Below the pieces are notes generated by a model. The model ran no database searches, had not been told where the DNA came from, and worked only from the letters and a program-made list of their open reading frames with translations. Positions 1 through 22,339 of a stretch of DNA of 64,000 nucleotides are shown here, piece after piece. Position 1 is the stretch's first letter, and each line of letters starts with the position of its first letter. Source of the DNA: Anolis sagrei (taxonomy: Eukaryota > Chordata > Lepidosauria > Squamata > Anolidae). The DNA lies in assembly GCF_037176765.1 (NCBI RefSeq), contig NC_090022.1:88361891-88425890 (forward strand), written 5' to 3'. Made by a program: the position numbers and the translations under genes.

Positions 1-10429
<10,429 letters not shown>

Positions 10430-10828
10430 TTGTCCGCTATTTCCTGTAGATACGTTGTATTTAAGGGAGAAGAGTAGGCTAGGTGAGTTCTCCGCCTAGT
10501 TACTTTATTCACAGTATGGCTGCTTTGACTGTGAGCAATTCCAGGAGTTTTACCATTAACTCCCATGGCTCTGCCATGTGGAATCCTGATATTGGGAGTA
10601 CGGTGAGGTACATACAAAGCCCTTGTGTTGTAATATAGAGGAGCACACTGTAAGTTTACGTACCTCACCAAACCAACTTTCAGGGTTCCATAGCAAACCA
10701 CCAAGGCCATTAAAATAGTATCAGAATATCCTACCCATCACCTCCTTCTCCCTTCCTTTTTATCCCTACCTAACTTACCCATACTTTAGTTTACTGAACC
10801 CCCATTTTATGTACAAGGGTATAAATTC

Positions 10829-10834
10829 AATAAA
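10829..10834 (+). terminator. PHYKPL: Candidate PHYKPL polyadenylation signal
   Basis: AATAAA lies about 400 bp after the proposed stop codon (10427-10429) in an A-rich stretch. If correct, the 3' UTR is roughly 10430-10850. That UTR contains a 10-bp inverted repeat, ggtgaggtac at 10602-10611 and gtacctcacc at 10660-10669. Confidence 0.45.
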
Positions 10835-10854
10835 AATCAATTAAAAAAGAATAT

Positions 10855-13800
10855 GCTATTTGTGCAGTGTAGATTCATCCAGAATTATTTTTTCTTCCTC
10901 TTCCCCATTCAATTTAATCAGAATACAAGTGGCAAGTAACTGACAACAAATGACCGAATCTTACAAGTAAAGGACAATAGCATGTCATCCTGACTCTTGT
11001 TCACAAGCACTATAAGAAACGTCTAATGGCAATGCCTAGATTTGGTTTAGCATTAGCCATTTTAAATATGTGCTCCCATAAAAAGGCAATAAACCAAAAC
11101 TGGGCAAAAAGAATACTTTCAGAAACTTGAATAACATTTTCACTGCTGTTCCTATAAGTAGAAGAATGTTCATAATCTAATCTCTGGTCATTGTTCTGCA
11201 GATTTAGAGAAAGGAAACACCTAGAGAAGTTCATTTGCAGTACTTCAAAGGATAAACTTTCAGGTAAAATGATACAAACAAAGTCATATGCTCCATGAAG
11301 GAAATCATTTAATTCATTAACCCAAATAATAGCAATGTATCCAATTATTCTGCAACAACACAATCTACAATAGCATGTGACTAGACTGTTTAAAAAATAA
11401 TCCACATATTTTAAAATGTGGATATTTAATTTTTTCATTCTATCTCTTACAGATCACAAACATGGTGCCATACTCTGTCACAATTCAATCCATTATATTT
11501 TTGTTATAATACAGATGGTATTAAAGTATGCAACCCTGGTGTACAAATGCAATGCTTCAGTGAGTGTGGTGAAAGCAAACATATCCAGAAAGCACAAGTT
11601 GCCACATTTTTACTTTGCTGTTACAGAGCCTAAAATAACTTCTGCTTTCCCCTTTATTACAGAATTTAGCATCTTTCAGTCTTATATGCATGTTTTCTTC
11701 CCTTCTAAGTCATTTAGCAATGAGATAAAAAAAAACTATTCAACATCTAAATGTCAACATCTGAAATATACAGCAACTTGCAGAATATTCTACATTGTAA
11801 AGCATAGCACCTCTGATATTGCCAAAAGAAAATGAAGTTTGTGCTACAACTGAAAGGAGATCAGATCCACCTTTTAATTTTAAATTGTAGAAATACCAGC
11901 TTTCTTTCCCCTCTGTATACCCAGAAGTGCTTGAAGAATGTTAAGCCTCATAAAGGCTACTTGGAATTGTCTTTTAGGGCTTGGGAAGAAAGATTTCCCA
12001 TGATTGTTCCAAGAAGCTCAGGACACTTTGTATCTCAATGTGGTATTGGACAATAATTGGTTGTAATTGACTAAAATGTATTGATCCATCAAAATAATAA
12101 GCCCACTGATATCCATGCCAAAAAAAATATCCAGGTTTTACTGCCTTTTGAGTTAGGATGTAGCCAAGCCAATATGCACGCACACACCTTAAGTATAACA
12201 GATTGAGAATCTAAAGGTGATACAAATGCCTTCTTCTAGCAGGCATGGAATTCATCCAAAGTTTAATACAGTGGTGGGTACTAAGAAGTCCACCTTTCAA
12301 AACGAAAAACCCACACAGCTGCAAAAATTAACTTATTTTTTATATTTTCTCTAGCCAGGTAATGTTGTCTTGCCTTTGTATAACAGGAAGAATATATGGT
12401 GTAATCCTAGTACTACCCACATTTAGTTTTAGGATTTATTTTATATATGATTTTACTTCTGTATTCTCCTTCCATAATTGCACAAATATATTAGACATTT
12501 TAATTATCATTTCTTTTTCTAAAGGCTGAGAGTGTTTGTTTGTATAGATGTAAAAACAGTACTGTTGTAAAAATGAATGATAATGAACCTGCCTGACATT
12601 TCACTGCACATGATAAAACCATGTCTCCAAAAGAGAAAAAAAGTTAGTATCAACAGGAATAGCAACTGAGACGTCATTTTTGTTGTTCTTTGCAGGGAGT
12701 TAATCATTTAACTGTCAAAAAAACTAAACTACAGTTTTTGTTTTCAATGCCTGTTTATTGCAACAGCTACCATGCTTTGACAGGCATACCATGTAGTCTA
12801 TAAAATGGTCAGAAAGCAAGTAACTGGGGCCAAATTACATCCACTAGAACTATTAGAATTGAAATAGTTCTAATTTAGGCCCATAGCCTGAAATAGTACA
12901 GAATGAAAATAAACCTTCATGTAGGGCATGACGTGGTTAGCCACCTACCCTCTGAAATAAATATTGCTCCCCCCCCCCCCCCCGCAAACACATACTTTAA
13001 CTATGGCTAGCATATAGTTTTAACTACAATCAGTATTAACCAGAAGTTGAATCGGGTGTTTAGAACTAAGTTAGCACTCGATATAGTGAGGGCAAGAATG
13101 CATACACCCAATGGAGAACCACGCAAGCGCACGTCCAGGTCAGTTCCCTCAGCTATGGCTACAGGACAAACTCCATTGCCACATGCAGCAGTCCCACATC
13201 AGATGCATTATTTGTTTGCATTCAAAATGGCATATTCTTAATATTCTTGCAGCAGCTCGGCATACACAGTAAACAAGGATTTTAAAAAATACCCCTCCTT
13301 TTGAAGCTGGAACTCCTAGCTAGCTAGGTACTTTGCTTTTTAAATATTTAAAATTATGACTACAAATTTTTTTAGAATGAGTAACTGCCATAGACAATAA
13401 CAAAAGTATTACTGAAATTCAACCTTTTAGTCAGCTTTAATATTATCTTACTGTTATTAGCAAATGTTTCAGTTTTAAGCAACAGTAAAATACATAACAG
13501 CACAAAGTCAGTTTGGTTGTTAGTGTTAATTTATGACCGGCAAATTACTTAACTGAACTCAAGCTTGGCATTTGATATTATGCGTAGAGAATCTACATAA
13601 AGAGAAATTTTAATGTACAGTGCTCAGCATATTCCCAGATTTCTAGGAGCAATCAACTAGTATATATACAAACGGAAAAAGAGCAAATATGAATTTAGTA
13701 AGCATATCTAACATTGACTCCTGTGTGTAAATAGAACCTAAAACACTACAATACCTTCTGTCTAATTTTACATGTAGGTTCCCTCTAGATTTCTGAAATT

Positions 13801-14060
13801 CTAAATTCTGCACCGAAGCCAAACACTGAAATGCATGCTTTGGCTAAAAGCTTCAACATGTGTTTCCCCCCTAGCTTTGTAAGATTTTGAATCTTTTGAC
13901 AGTTTAGCCAATCTTTTTGGTTAATCAACAACTGTAAGGTTAGAACATGCAACAAATGTAATCCCTAAATACTATGCACCAGCCACTACCATTTTTGCTG
14001 AAACTCTAGGACTTCCCCGCTGATCTGCAACACATAGCTGGAATAACGGCACACAATACT
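10855..14060. other. AT-rich region between the converging PHYKPL and HNRNPAB ends
   Basis: No exon, recognisable repeat or RNA gene was seen. The open frames near 11010-11438 (-) and 11416-11835 (+) have no recognisable protein features. The region could hold longer HNRNPAB 3' UTR forms: minus-strand AATAAA copies also occur near 12752 and 11652. A 15-base C tract lies at 12969-12983. Confidence 0.5.
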
Positions 14061-14072
14061 GGATTATGCTTT

Positions 14073-14078
14073 TTTATT
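14073..14078 (-). terminator. HNRNPAB: Candidate HNRNPAB polyadenylation signal
   Basis: AATAAA on the minus strand, about 550 bp past the stop codon at 14630-14632, which would give a compact 3' UTR. Other candidate signals exist further on, so longer UTR forms cannot be excluded. Confidence 0.5.
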
Positions 14079-14629
14079 CAAAAGCTAGAATAGCATCAAT
14101 ATCCATGTCATGGTGAATCAGAACACATGTAAAATACCTTACAATACATTAGATTCCAAAAAGGTACCAAAAAGTACAGTAAAATTAACACTTCCATTAA
14201 AGGAAATGTATGACACAAAACCAATACAAAATAAAAAGGTGGAAAGTGACACTGGTTCCCTAAAATGCATCTCATTCTGTACAACTGGAATAACGTAGTT
14301 CATATTTCACTCTAAGACGCAATCCCTAGATGCAGAGCTGCTGCAGCTTTAAGCAGACTCTTAAAATCAGTTTCAATTTAACCTATCAATAAAATCATTA
14401 ATCTTCAGCAAGGCTGAAATTTACACACCACACTTTCTAGACATCTATTATCTGCAAATATTAAAGACATTTCCAGAGAGCTCTTCCGATACACATAACA
14501 GGCCATAGAAATGTATTGTAAAGTTAATTTTGGTACATAATTGTAATGTCCATCTACAGCATTGAGTACAAAACCTATGCAGTAGTTTCCTCCCTTAGAG
14601 CACACCACTGCATACCTGAATACCTTTGA

Positions 14630-17600
14630 TCAATATGGCTTGTAGTTATTCTGATGACCACGTCTTGGAGCCTTCCCGTAATTTGAACCACCTTGACCTA
14701 TGAATAAGAGATCAAATGCATTAAACTGCTATTTAGTAATGCTTGCATATACCCAATACAGTTCTCTTTACTTACTGTAATCACTGCCCGGTCCATATCC
14801 AAAATACCCATATCCTGAATAATCATAGCCTCCATAGCCACCATAACCTTGCTGATAGCCGTATCCTTGACTCCCATAACCCTGGTTCCAGTAATTGTCA
14901 TAACCTTGATTCCAATTTTGACTTTGAGCTATAGAAAGGAAAACCATCCACAAAATCCCATTTTAGTATAGAAGTATGTTTTAGAATGCATCCATTCTAA
15001 AATAGTGCGTGCAATACGTACCTCTTCTTCCACCTCTTCCTCGGCCGCCTCCAGAACCAAACTGTTGCTGCTGATATACTTCTTTTGGCTGTGCTACCTT
15101 TATCTCACACTGAAAAGATAACATTGTATATAAAGAACGAACTTTAGACATTTCCAATACCACGGCAATGATTCAATTAGAGAGCTTAATCCTCATTTAA
15201 AGTGCACACATATGGCAAATAACAAAAGCTGCATGTAAAGATATTTTTGTTAGAATCGCAAATTTGCCACATTAGCAAGGTATTAGAAGCTTAGAAAACA
15301 AGGGATCACCAATGTGTGTTTTAAAAATAATTTGTTCACTAGAATTAAATTAATTCCAGCCTCTTGTTTCTCATAAGTGATTTATTCTACTCGCTTGCCA
15401 TTGGGTCCAGGGTCTCTGTGTGTGTCTGAAAAGTGAGGGTTTGAACTTAAAATCTTTGGATATATACTGAAAACTTGAGTGGAGGAATATACTTCTAGTC
15501 ACTAGTTCTATGCTGTGTATGGGTTATATGACCAAGATTGAGGAATCATCTGTTTTCGGTGTTTTGAAAAATAACACCTTGTTTGTTACTCAACTTTGCA
15601 CGTACCTGCAGGCAGTGCCACAAATCAGTATGGGAATCTTATTACCCATGAGTCACAAAGAGGAAAAGTAACTCCTGTTCTGTACCAGTATGTTCCCTCT
15701 ACACACAAATCGAATCCTAACGTGTTCATTGTCATGGCAACAGTTCATCAACAGCCATGTTAATCTAACCATGAGTTTCACCATAACATACTTGATGTAT
15801 AATCTTTCTAAAATGTCCAATATCAACTATTTAGATGATCCCAATTGAAATAAAATTATGCAAACTGTATTGAAATTATCTGTGAAATCTGCAATTGTCA
15901 CTCTAGGAAAAGGTGCTTTTATCTCTGAACAAATTAATAAAGGCTATAAATGGGGAATTTGTTCCATACACATTGTCATATAAAGAAAAGTAGCCTAGAT
16001 CCACTTGTAAATCTCAACTAGAGTAGAAATTACTCAGGGTGCCTCTACACAGTAGAAATGTTTGACACTTGACCTACCATGGCTCAGTGCTAGAGTATCC
16101 TAAGACTTGCAGTTTTACCAAGTCTGTAGTCTTCCCGGACAAGAAGTGTGGGTACTTAACCAAATTACAAATCCCAAAACTCCATAGCATAGAGTCATAG
16201 CATGGTTCCCCATCTGTGGAACTCCCTCCCCAGGGACATCAGATTGTCTAGCTCCCTCCTATTTTTCAGAAGGAAACTTAAGACCTGGCTATGGGACCAA
16301 GCGTTCAACCAGTAATAACAGCAAATGAAAGAAGATTTAAGACAATGAACTGACCCGGACTAGACTCTGGATTCTGATTTTAACAAGCGTGTTTTAATTA
16401 ACCGTTTAATTACTGTTTTTAATATTTTTAATTTATTGCTGATTGTTTTTATGATGCCGGCATCCAATGATGCTTTTGTGAGACCGCCCTGAGTCCCCCC
16501 TCGGGGGTGAGAAGGGCGGGGTAAAAGTATAGGAAATAAATAAATAAATAAATAAAAGCAGCTCAAGTGGTGTCAAACTGCATTCATTCTACTGTGTAAA
16601 ATAAATGCATTCTTAGTCAATGGAAACTTGGTAAATAAATTCAAATTTCACTAATATTATGGGCCTAATGTAACTGGAACTAAACATGATCTAGGCGAAG
16701 GATAAAAATTATACCACTATGTCAAGTACGCCTAAAAATTTAAATACTAAAATTAACCAGCTCATCAATTCATGAATTCTTACCTTGCTACCACTGACAT
16801 TGTGGAATTTTTTCTCCAATATTTTCTTCACTGGGTCTTCTTCTTTAAATGTGATGAACACAAAACCCCTTCTTTTATTGGTCTTTGGATCCATTGGAAG
16901 CTCAATTGCTTCAATCTAATGAAATATAATAAAAGTATCATTAAAAGTACTCATGCGATTACACCGCCAGTAATTAAAAACAAACCTCAGAAATCATTAT
17001 ACAGTACTCTCATGTTGACAAAACCTGGATTCAACTCTTAGGGAGAAAATTAAGAGTACCTCAAGCATCTGCTTCATATGTACAATGCCCACTGTTTTGT
17101 GCAACAACAGTGTAGAAACAAACTGACTTATATTATTTATATGTACAAGTACATAAGACCAAAAAGTCAACCAAAAACACTGAGTCAACTTATCGACGGG
17201 TTAAAACGGAAAAAGGATGACAATGCCAGCACAATTACAACTGTGCTCTTTTTAGATCCTTAAAGTGAAGAGTGATAGTGCCTTAAGTTTATTATACAAA
17301 CTTCGTGTTCCTGGCATATTTAATAGATGCTAACTGTATGAGCTTTGTGAAGCTGGTGGCCATATTTGATAGGGACTTACTGTATCGGCTTAGTGAGGCT
17401 AATACAGGGGTCCTCAAACTAAGGCCCGAGAGCCTAATGCGGCCCTCCAAGGTCATTTACCCAGCCCTCACTCAGGGTCAACCTAAGTCTGAAATGACTT
17501 GAAAGCACACAGCCAACAACAATCTTACCTCATCACCCAAAAGCAGGCCCACACTTCCCATTGAAATACTAATAAGTTTATATTTGTTAAAAATGTTCTT

Positions 17601-20600
17601 AATTTTAATTATTGTATTTTTAAAGTGTTTTTTTGCACGACAAATAAGATATGTGCAGTGTGCATAGGAATTCATTCATGCTTTTTTCAAATTATAATCC
17701 GGCCCTCCAACAGTTTGAGGGACTGGGACCTGGCCCTCTGTTTAAAAAGTTTGAGGACCCCTGGGCTAATGCATTAAGTCCCTATTAAAAATGTTATAAT
17801 GTAGCAATAGAGATGGTGGCAAGCCCCAGCTGTAAGGCATGCCATACTCTTCGGGTTCCCTCACATTGCTGAATGTCATTCTGGCTGAAAATATATGGGA
17901 GGAAAGAAAGTTGCTTTTGTTTCTCACAGGTACCGTTTACCCCAAATGGGCACACAAGCTGCATCGTTGGCCAGGTCTCATTAACAATAACCATCCCAAC
18001 ACTTCCCAACAAAGGATTCGCCAAAGCAGGAAGCAGCCAAGCTTTGAAGCTGCAAAGCCATTCAATGCTAATCAAGATGGCCAACTGCAACATTCAAACT
18101 TGCTTCAAGCAGACAAGAGTTCTTTCTCCCACCCGGACATTCCAGATATATAAACCTCACTTGTCTAGTTTCCAACAGACCTCACAACCTCTGAGGATGC
18201 CTGCCACAGATGTGGGTGAAACACCAGGAGAGAATGCTTCTGGAACATGGCCATACAACCCGGAAAACTCACAGCAACCCATTGATTTCGGCCATGAAAG
18301 CCTTTGACAACACAATACCCATCCTGTTACACTCCTGCTTGTGTTCCAAGTTTTACCCTTGACTTATCACAGTGAAATCTATAATTTTGAACTACAAACC
18401 TCCCTTCAACTTGTACATGAAGTTGACCCATACAGGGGTATATACAGTAGGTTCTCCCACTATGAAGTAATAGAGCTTGTTGAGAAGCCATTTACAGAAA
18501 ATTTAGCTTGGAGACTTTTAAATCTTACAAGGCAATAACATATGAGGTTAGGCAGCACCAACTAAAACAATCAGAAATCTAGACAGAATGTGTGCATCAG
18601 TTGTACAAACTTCCATATTTCTAGCTCCGAGTGTATTGAACACATATGTCTCAATGTACTCTACCTTATACAGCAGCCAACTATAGTCAGAGCATACCCC
18701 ATTTTTCTAATAAAAGTACATTTAATCTCAGTTTTTGTACTTTTGATTTCCAGTTTGTTCCTAGAATACACACCTCTCCAAATTCTCCAAAATATTCCCT
18801 TATCTTTTCTTCGGCTGCTTCTGGGTTAAGTCCACCAACAAATATTTTTTTCACAGGATCCTTTTTCATTGCCATTGCCTTTTTAGGATCAATTACACGT
18901 CCATCTAACTTATGTTCTTTCTGCTCCAAAACCTAAAAACAAATAATAAATCAGGATGAAAAGGTCAAGAAAATTATGAAAATACTAAATTATTAAGGTC
19001 TTAACAACACTACAAACTCACTTTGTCAACACTTGCTGCTTCCTTGAAGAGAATGAATCCAAAACCTCTTGATCTGCCTGTATTAGGATCCATCTTTATT
19101 GTACAGTCAGTCACTTCACCAAATTTTGTGAAGTAATCTTTCAAATCTTTTTTGCTTGTATCCCAACTGAGGCCACCAACAAACATCTTCCTGTTAATTA
19201 ATAATTTAAAATATAACTTTAGTACAACAATAACATAAGAGGCCATATAAGCACGGTAACTGCAATGATTCAACAACGTATCTGAAAATGAGTATTTTCT
19301 ATTTAATATCCTTCTTGGTATGTTTGAAAATTCTGAAATAAAAACACCTGAAAACACCCTCCAAAATTGTCCCAAACAGCTCAAAATTAGCCAAAAATAA
19401 CTCCAGTTGCGTGAAGTAGGATCCCTCCCTCAAAAAATACTCAACAAAGCTGTCCAGGTCACTATTATATATGTTATCACATTAAGATATAGTCAAGATA
19501 TTCACTGGTTTCCTCTCATTTCCCCTTCCTTGGTTTTGCTCTTTGGGCTTGTTTTTAAGGGTGAGGGGTGGGAATGGATTGCTGCTTGGTCTTTAAAAAA
19601 AATCCCACCAGCATAATGAAAGTCTGGCACAGATTTAAATCATAGTACAAATATCTGTAAAAACAATAGTAAGCTTAACATTTTTGCCAGTAGAAAGAGT
19701 AATCGAAACCCAGCCTTCAATATGTGGAAATCAGTTTCATTTTCTCTATAGGACACGTAAATGCAATGACTCAAGCATTATTACAAGAAAATGAAGATTG
19801 AGAGGGCGAGCCTAAAGTCATACTTGTATGATGCTAAATAGTTGGATACCACTTACGAGATTTGGTTTTTCACACATACCATGTATATACTCGAGTATAA
19901 GCCAAGTTTTTCAGCACATTTTTAGGTGGAAAAAGGCTCCCTCGGCTTATATTCACAGTGACTTATACTCAAGTATATACGGTTTTCCCTGTGTTAGGAG
20001 CGACTTGAGAAACTGCAATACACATATACACACACACATATATACACACACATACACATTGTATATATGGTAGTTTATATACTGCTGCATTTCCCACCCT
20101 CAGCTTGTACTTGTGTCAGTTTGTTTTCCCAGTTTTCTGTGGTAAAACTGGGTGCCTTTGCTTATATTTGGGTCAGCTTATACTTGAGTATATATGGTAA
20201 TATAGATGTATTACCTATATATACCATACTGTATCTGATACGATGTTGTAAATTAAAAAGACACACACACAAAGTTTGAAGCCTATTAAATGCCATAAAC
20301 CTTTTGGGTTAAAAAAAATGCATTGTCTTAACATTGTGCTGAGGGGAATCCTTCAATAAACTTCGATGTGGCTTAAAGTTTTACAGCAATCTCTCCAGTG
20401 TCAAGTCATAGGCCCCATGTAAACTGACCATTTAGTGTGGCATCCAGTGAAAGAAAGCCTTTAATGTTATTCAGTACTCAGTATCTCACTAGTTTTAATT
20501 ACAGATGGTTCTGCATCTTAAATTGTGTTATTTTATGTGTTTGATAATTTTTATGTTATATTGTTTTGTTATATACTGCACTCCCTTTCGGGAAATGGTA

Positions 20601-21591
20601 GCGGGATATAAATAAAGTTTATTAGTAGTAGTAGTAGTAGTAGTATTTTTATCTGGGCCTCAAACTGGATGAAGGATGTCCTATGTAATGATTATGGGCA
20701 CAACAAAACCCCTTTCTTTCATTCTGGCTAAAAACTTCACTAAATGATCTGGGTAGATGGGAGTATAAACGCAAGTCCATTTAGCTTGATATACAGGGTG
20801 CAACTGGTAATTTTTGGGAAGGGAACCCGAGTTTCCCGCGTCCAGCCCCTTTGAACTAATGGCTGGCCCCGTCAAAGTGCAAGAAGGAGGAAGCAGCCAC
20901 GTGGGAGGAGTGCCCTGGGGAGGCCCAAGCGCATGGGGAGGGGGGGTGTCCTCCTGCGTCCTCCTTGAGCCAGGCAGGGAAAGGCGGGAGGGAGGGAGGG
21001 ATCCCTGGGGCTGCCATTCCAGGAAACAGGCGCCTCTCCGCCCCTCCCCCTCCGCCACATGGCGCCAACAAAAGGCCGCCGAGGAGAACAAAGACGGGGC
21101 CTCCCCTGCTGCCTCTCTCGCCCAGGCTCGGTTTATGGTCCGCCCTCCAACCAGGGAGGGAGGCCCGGCGCCGAGGCAGCGGCCTTGCGGGCCTCCCTTC
21201 TCCTCCTCCCGCTCTGCGCCCACCCTGCCGCTCACCCGGCATCCTCCTCGTTCTTGCTGGCATTGATCTGGTCGCCTTCGGCCCCGTTCTGGCTCCCGGC
21301 GGCCTCGGCCGGGGCGGCGGATTTGGCGGCCTCCTCGCCCTCGCCTTCGCCGGCGTCGGACACCACTGCCGCCGCCACCACTTCCTCGTCGTCCTCGTCC
21401 TCCTCCGCGTCCTCGTCCTCCTCCTCTCCCAGGGGCTGCGGGTCAGGCTGCTGCTGCTGGGCCGCCGGCTGCTTCTGCTCCTCTCCGCCGCCGCCGCCGC
21501 CGCCTCCTCCTCCTCCGGCGGAGCCTTCCGCCCCCGCCGCCGCCTCGTGCCCGTTCTGCGTGGCCCCGAACTGGCTCTCCACCTCGGCCAT
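14630..21591 (-). CDS. HNRNPAB: Heterogeneous nuclear ribonucleoprotein A/B
   Basis: This is an RNA- and single-strand-DNA-binding protein of the hnRNP D/AB family, acting in the nucleus and in mRNA transport. Seven coding exons on the minus strand are 21591-21236, 19190-19022, 18932-18774, 16915-16784, 15109-15022, 14928-14776 and 14697-14630. All have consensus GT-AG sites and consistent phases, giving 374 residues (human long form 332). RRM1 spans about residues 120-195, with MFVGGL and [11 protein letters not shown]2 spans about 204-280, with IFVGGL and RGFVFITF. A Gly/Tyr/Gln-rich tail with NQGY and GYGG repeats ends in HQNNYKPY. Exon 14928-14776 (51 codons, phase 1 on both sides) matches the Tyr/Gly cassette that is alternatively spliced in mammals, and skipping it keeps the frame. 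The start was chosen at 21591 because [17 protein letters not shown] aligns with the family N-terminus and has a good Kozak context (A at -3, G at +4). The acidic, Gly-run N-terminus is about 50 residues longer than in human. Confidence 0.97.
16038..16600. mobile_element. Fold-back MITE (family B) split by a LINE insertion
   Basis: The left half begins 'ggtgcctctacacagtag' and runs to about 16198. The right half, 'ggtgtcaaactgcattcatt' then 'ctactgtgtaaa', resumes after 16556. A LINE 3' end sits between them, so the MITE is the older insertion. It lies in an HNRNPAB intron. Confidence 0.6.
16199..16555 (+). mobile_element. L2-like LINE 3' end
   Basis: The 3' end reads 'gaccgccctgagtccc', then 'gagaagggcggggtaaaagt', then an AATA-repeat tail, typical of L2-like LINEs. 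The upstream part encodes remnants of the C-terminal reverse-transcriptase region (LWNSLP type). It is inserted inside the MITE at 16038-16600. Confidence 0.65.
17405..17763. mobile_element. Non-autonomous hAT transposon with target duplication
   Basis: The termini 'caggggtcctcaaact' and 'agtttgaggacccctg' are perfect inverted repeats. The flanks ggctaata and ggctaatg match at 7 of 8 positions, as expected for a hAT 8-bp duplication. There is no transposase frame. The termini resemble Charlie-type hATs. It lies in an HNRNPAB intron. Confidence 0.88.
17973..18325 (+). mobile_element. Penelope-like element tail
   Basis: It shares the succession 'gcaggaagcagccaagcttt', 'agatatataaacctcacttg', 'cctctgaggatgcctgccac' and 'aacatggccatacaacccgg' with 43346-43650. 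It ends 'ggccatgaaagcctttgac', whose reverse complement begins the copy at 42731, showing inverted termini in this family. Intron of HNRNPAB. Confidence 0.7.
19876..20201. mobile_element. Inverted-repeat DNA element with SINE scrap inside
   Basis: Begins 'accatgtatatactcgagta' and ends 'tatacttgagtatatatggt', an imperfect inverted pair; inner copies of 'gcttatattc' repeat the theme. A fragment of SINE family A ('aggagcgacttgagaaactg') and an AC/AT microsatellite interrupt it near 19988-20060. Superfamily not assigned. Confidence 0.6.
20560..20645 (+). mobile_element. L2-like LINE 3' end fragment
   Basis: 'ggtagcgggatataaataaa' followed by a TAG trinucleotide run is a common LINE 3' terminus. 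Short fragment in HNRNPAB intron 1. Confidence 0.5.
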
Positions 21592-22057
21592 GTTGTCTCG
21601 CTCGCTCGCTCAGAGAGGAAAAGACGACGACCTGCGCGAGGAACAACAGCGGAAGTTGCCCCCTCCCTTCTCTCTTCCTCCTCCTCCCCCTCCCTCACGC
21701 AGCGCGGCCTACGAGGGAGGGAGGGAAAGAAAGGCGCCGAGGGAGAGCACTTCCTGCCCCCACCCCCCTTCCGGGCCGACTCCCAGCACTCACCTTCAGT
21801 CACGGCCCCCTTCGCCTCGCCGGAATCCGCTTCCAAAAGGGGAAAATAGAAAGAGAGACGGAGCCCCGCGCGGCCTGTCAAGCCTTCTCTGCCGCCGATG
21901 GCGTCACCAGCAACAGCAGCAGCAGCAGCACACGCCCCGCCCCCTCCTGCCACACGCACGCGCTCACACAACGGACCGCGTCACTCCAGCGCTTACCCGC
22001 AAGGGGGGGGAGGGGAGGAGGAGGAGGAGCAGGAAACGCACGCGCCTGGCCGGCCCC

Positions 22058-22065
22058 TTTTTATA
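22058..22065 (-). promoter_or_regulatory. HNRNPAB: TATA box, HNRNPAB
   Basis: TATAAAAA on the minus strand in an otherwise GC-rich context, which predicts a start site near 22030-22035 and a 5' UTR of about 440 nt if unspliced. Confidence 0.6.
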
Positions 22066-22110
22066 GGCTCCGCGGGGCCGCGCGGGCACCCCGCAGCAAA
22101 CCTCCCGCCC

Positions 22111-22115
22111 ATTGG
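22111..22115 (-). promoter_or_regulatory. HNRNPAB: CCAAT box with adjacent GC box, HNRNPAB
   Basis: The minus strand reads 'gccaatgggcgggag', an NF-Y-type CCAAT fused to an Sp1-type GC box, about 45 bp upstream of the TATA box. Spacing and orientation fit the HNRNPAB promoter. Confidence 0.6.
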
Positions 22116-22339
22116 CGGAGCGCGGCCGTCCCTCACGAGGAAAGACATTCCCTACTCTCCGGCCTTTGGGTTCTCTCCCCCGCCCGCTCAGTGGAAGGCC
22201 TGCGGCTACCTGAGGGAGAGAAAGAGAAGGCGGAGCAGGCCTCGTAGTGAGCGGCAGCTGGGCCTACGTAGAGCCCTCACACACAGCCCTATATCCCAGG
22301 ATATCAAGGCAGAAAAGCCCACATTATCTGAGTGTGGAC

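Larger units (their letters stand above)
20800..22270. promoter_or_regulatory. HNRNPAB: CpG island over HNRNPAB exon 1 and promoter
   Basis: The base composition changes abruptly to CpG-dense GC-rich DNA over the first exon, its 5' UTR and the upstream promoter. Many long overlapping open frames here are composition artefacts. A possible 5' UTR intron (minus strand donor after 21794, 'gaaggtgagt'; acceptor before 21631, 'ctcgcgcag') is visible but unproven. Confidence 0.85.

Noticed and set aside
11010-11835. Two overlapping open frames of about 140 codons
   Set aside because: AT-rich sequence between convergent gene ends, no conserved motif, no splice structure; probably UTR or spacer.
20856-22066. 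Very long open frames on both strands (up to 371 codons) across the CpG island
   Set aside because: They overlap HNRNPAB exon 1 in other frames, are low-complexity Arg/Pro/Gly/Ser translations of GC-rich repeats, and have no protein features.
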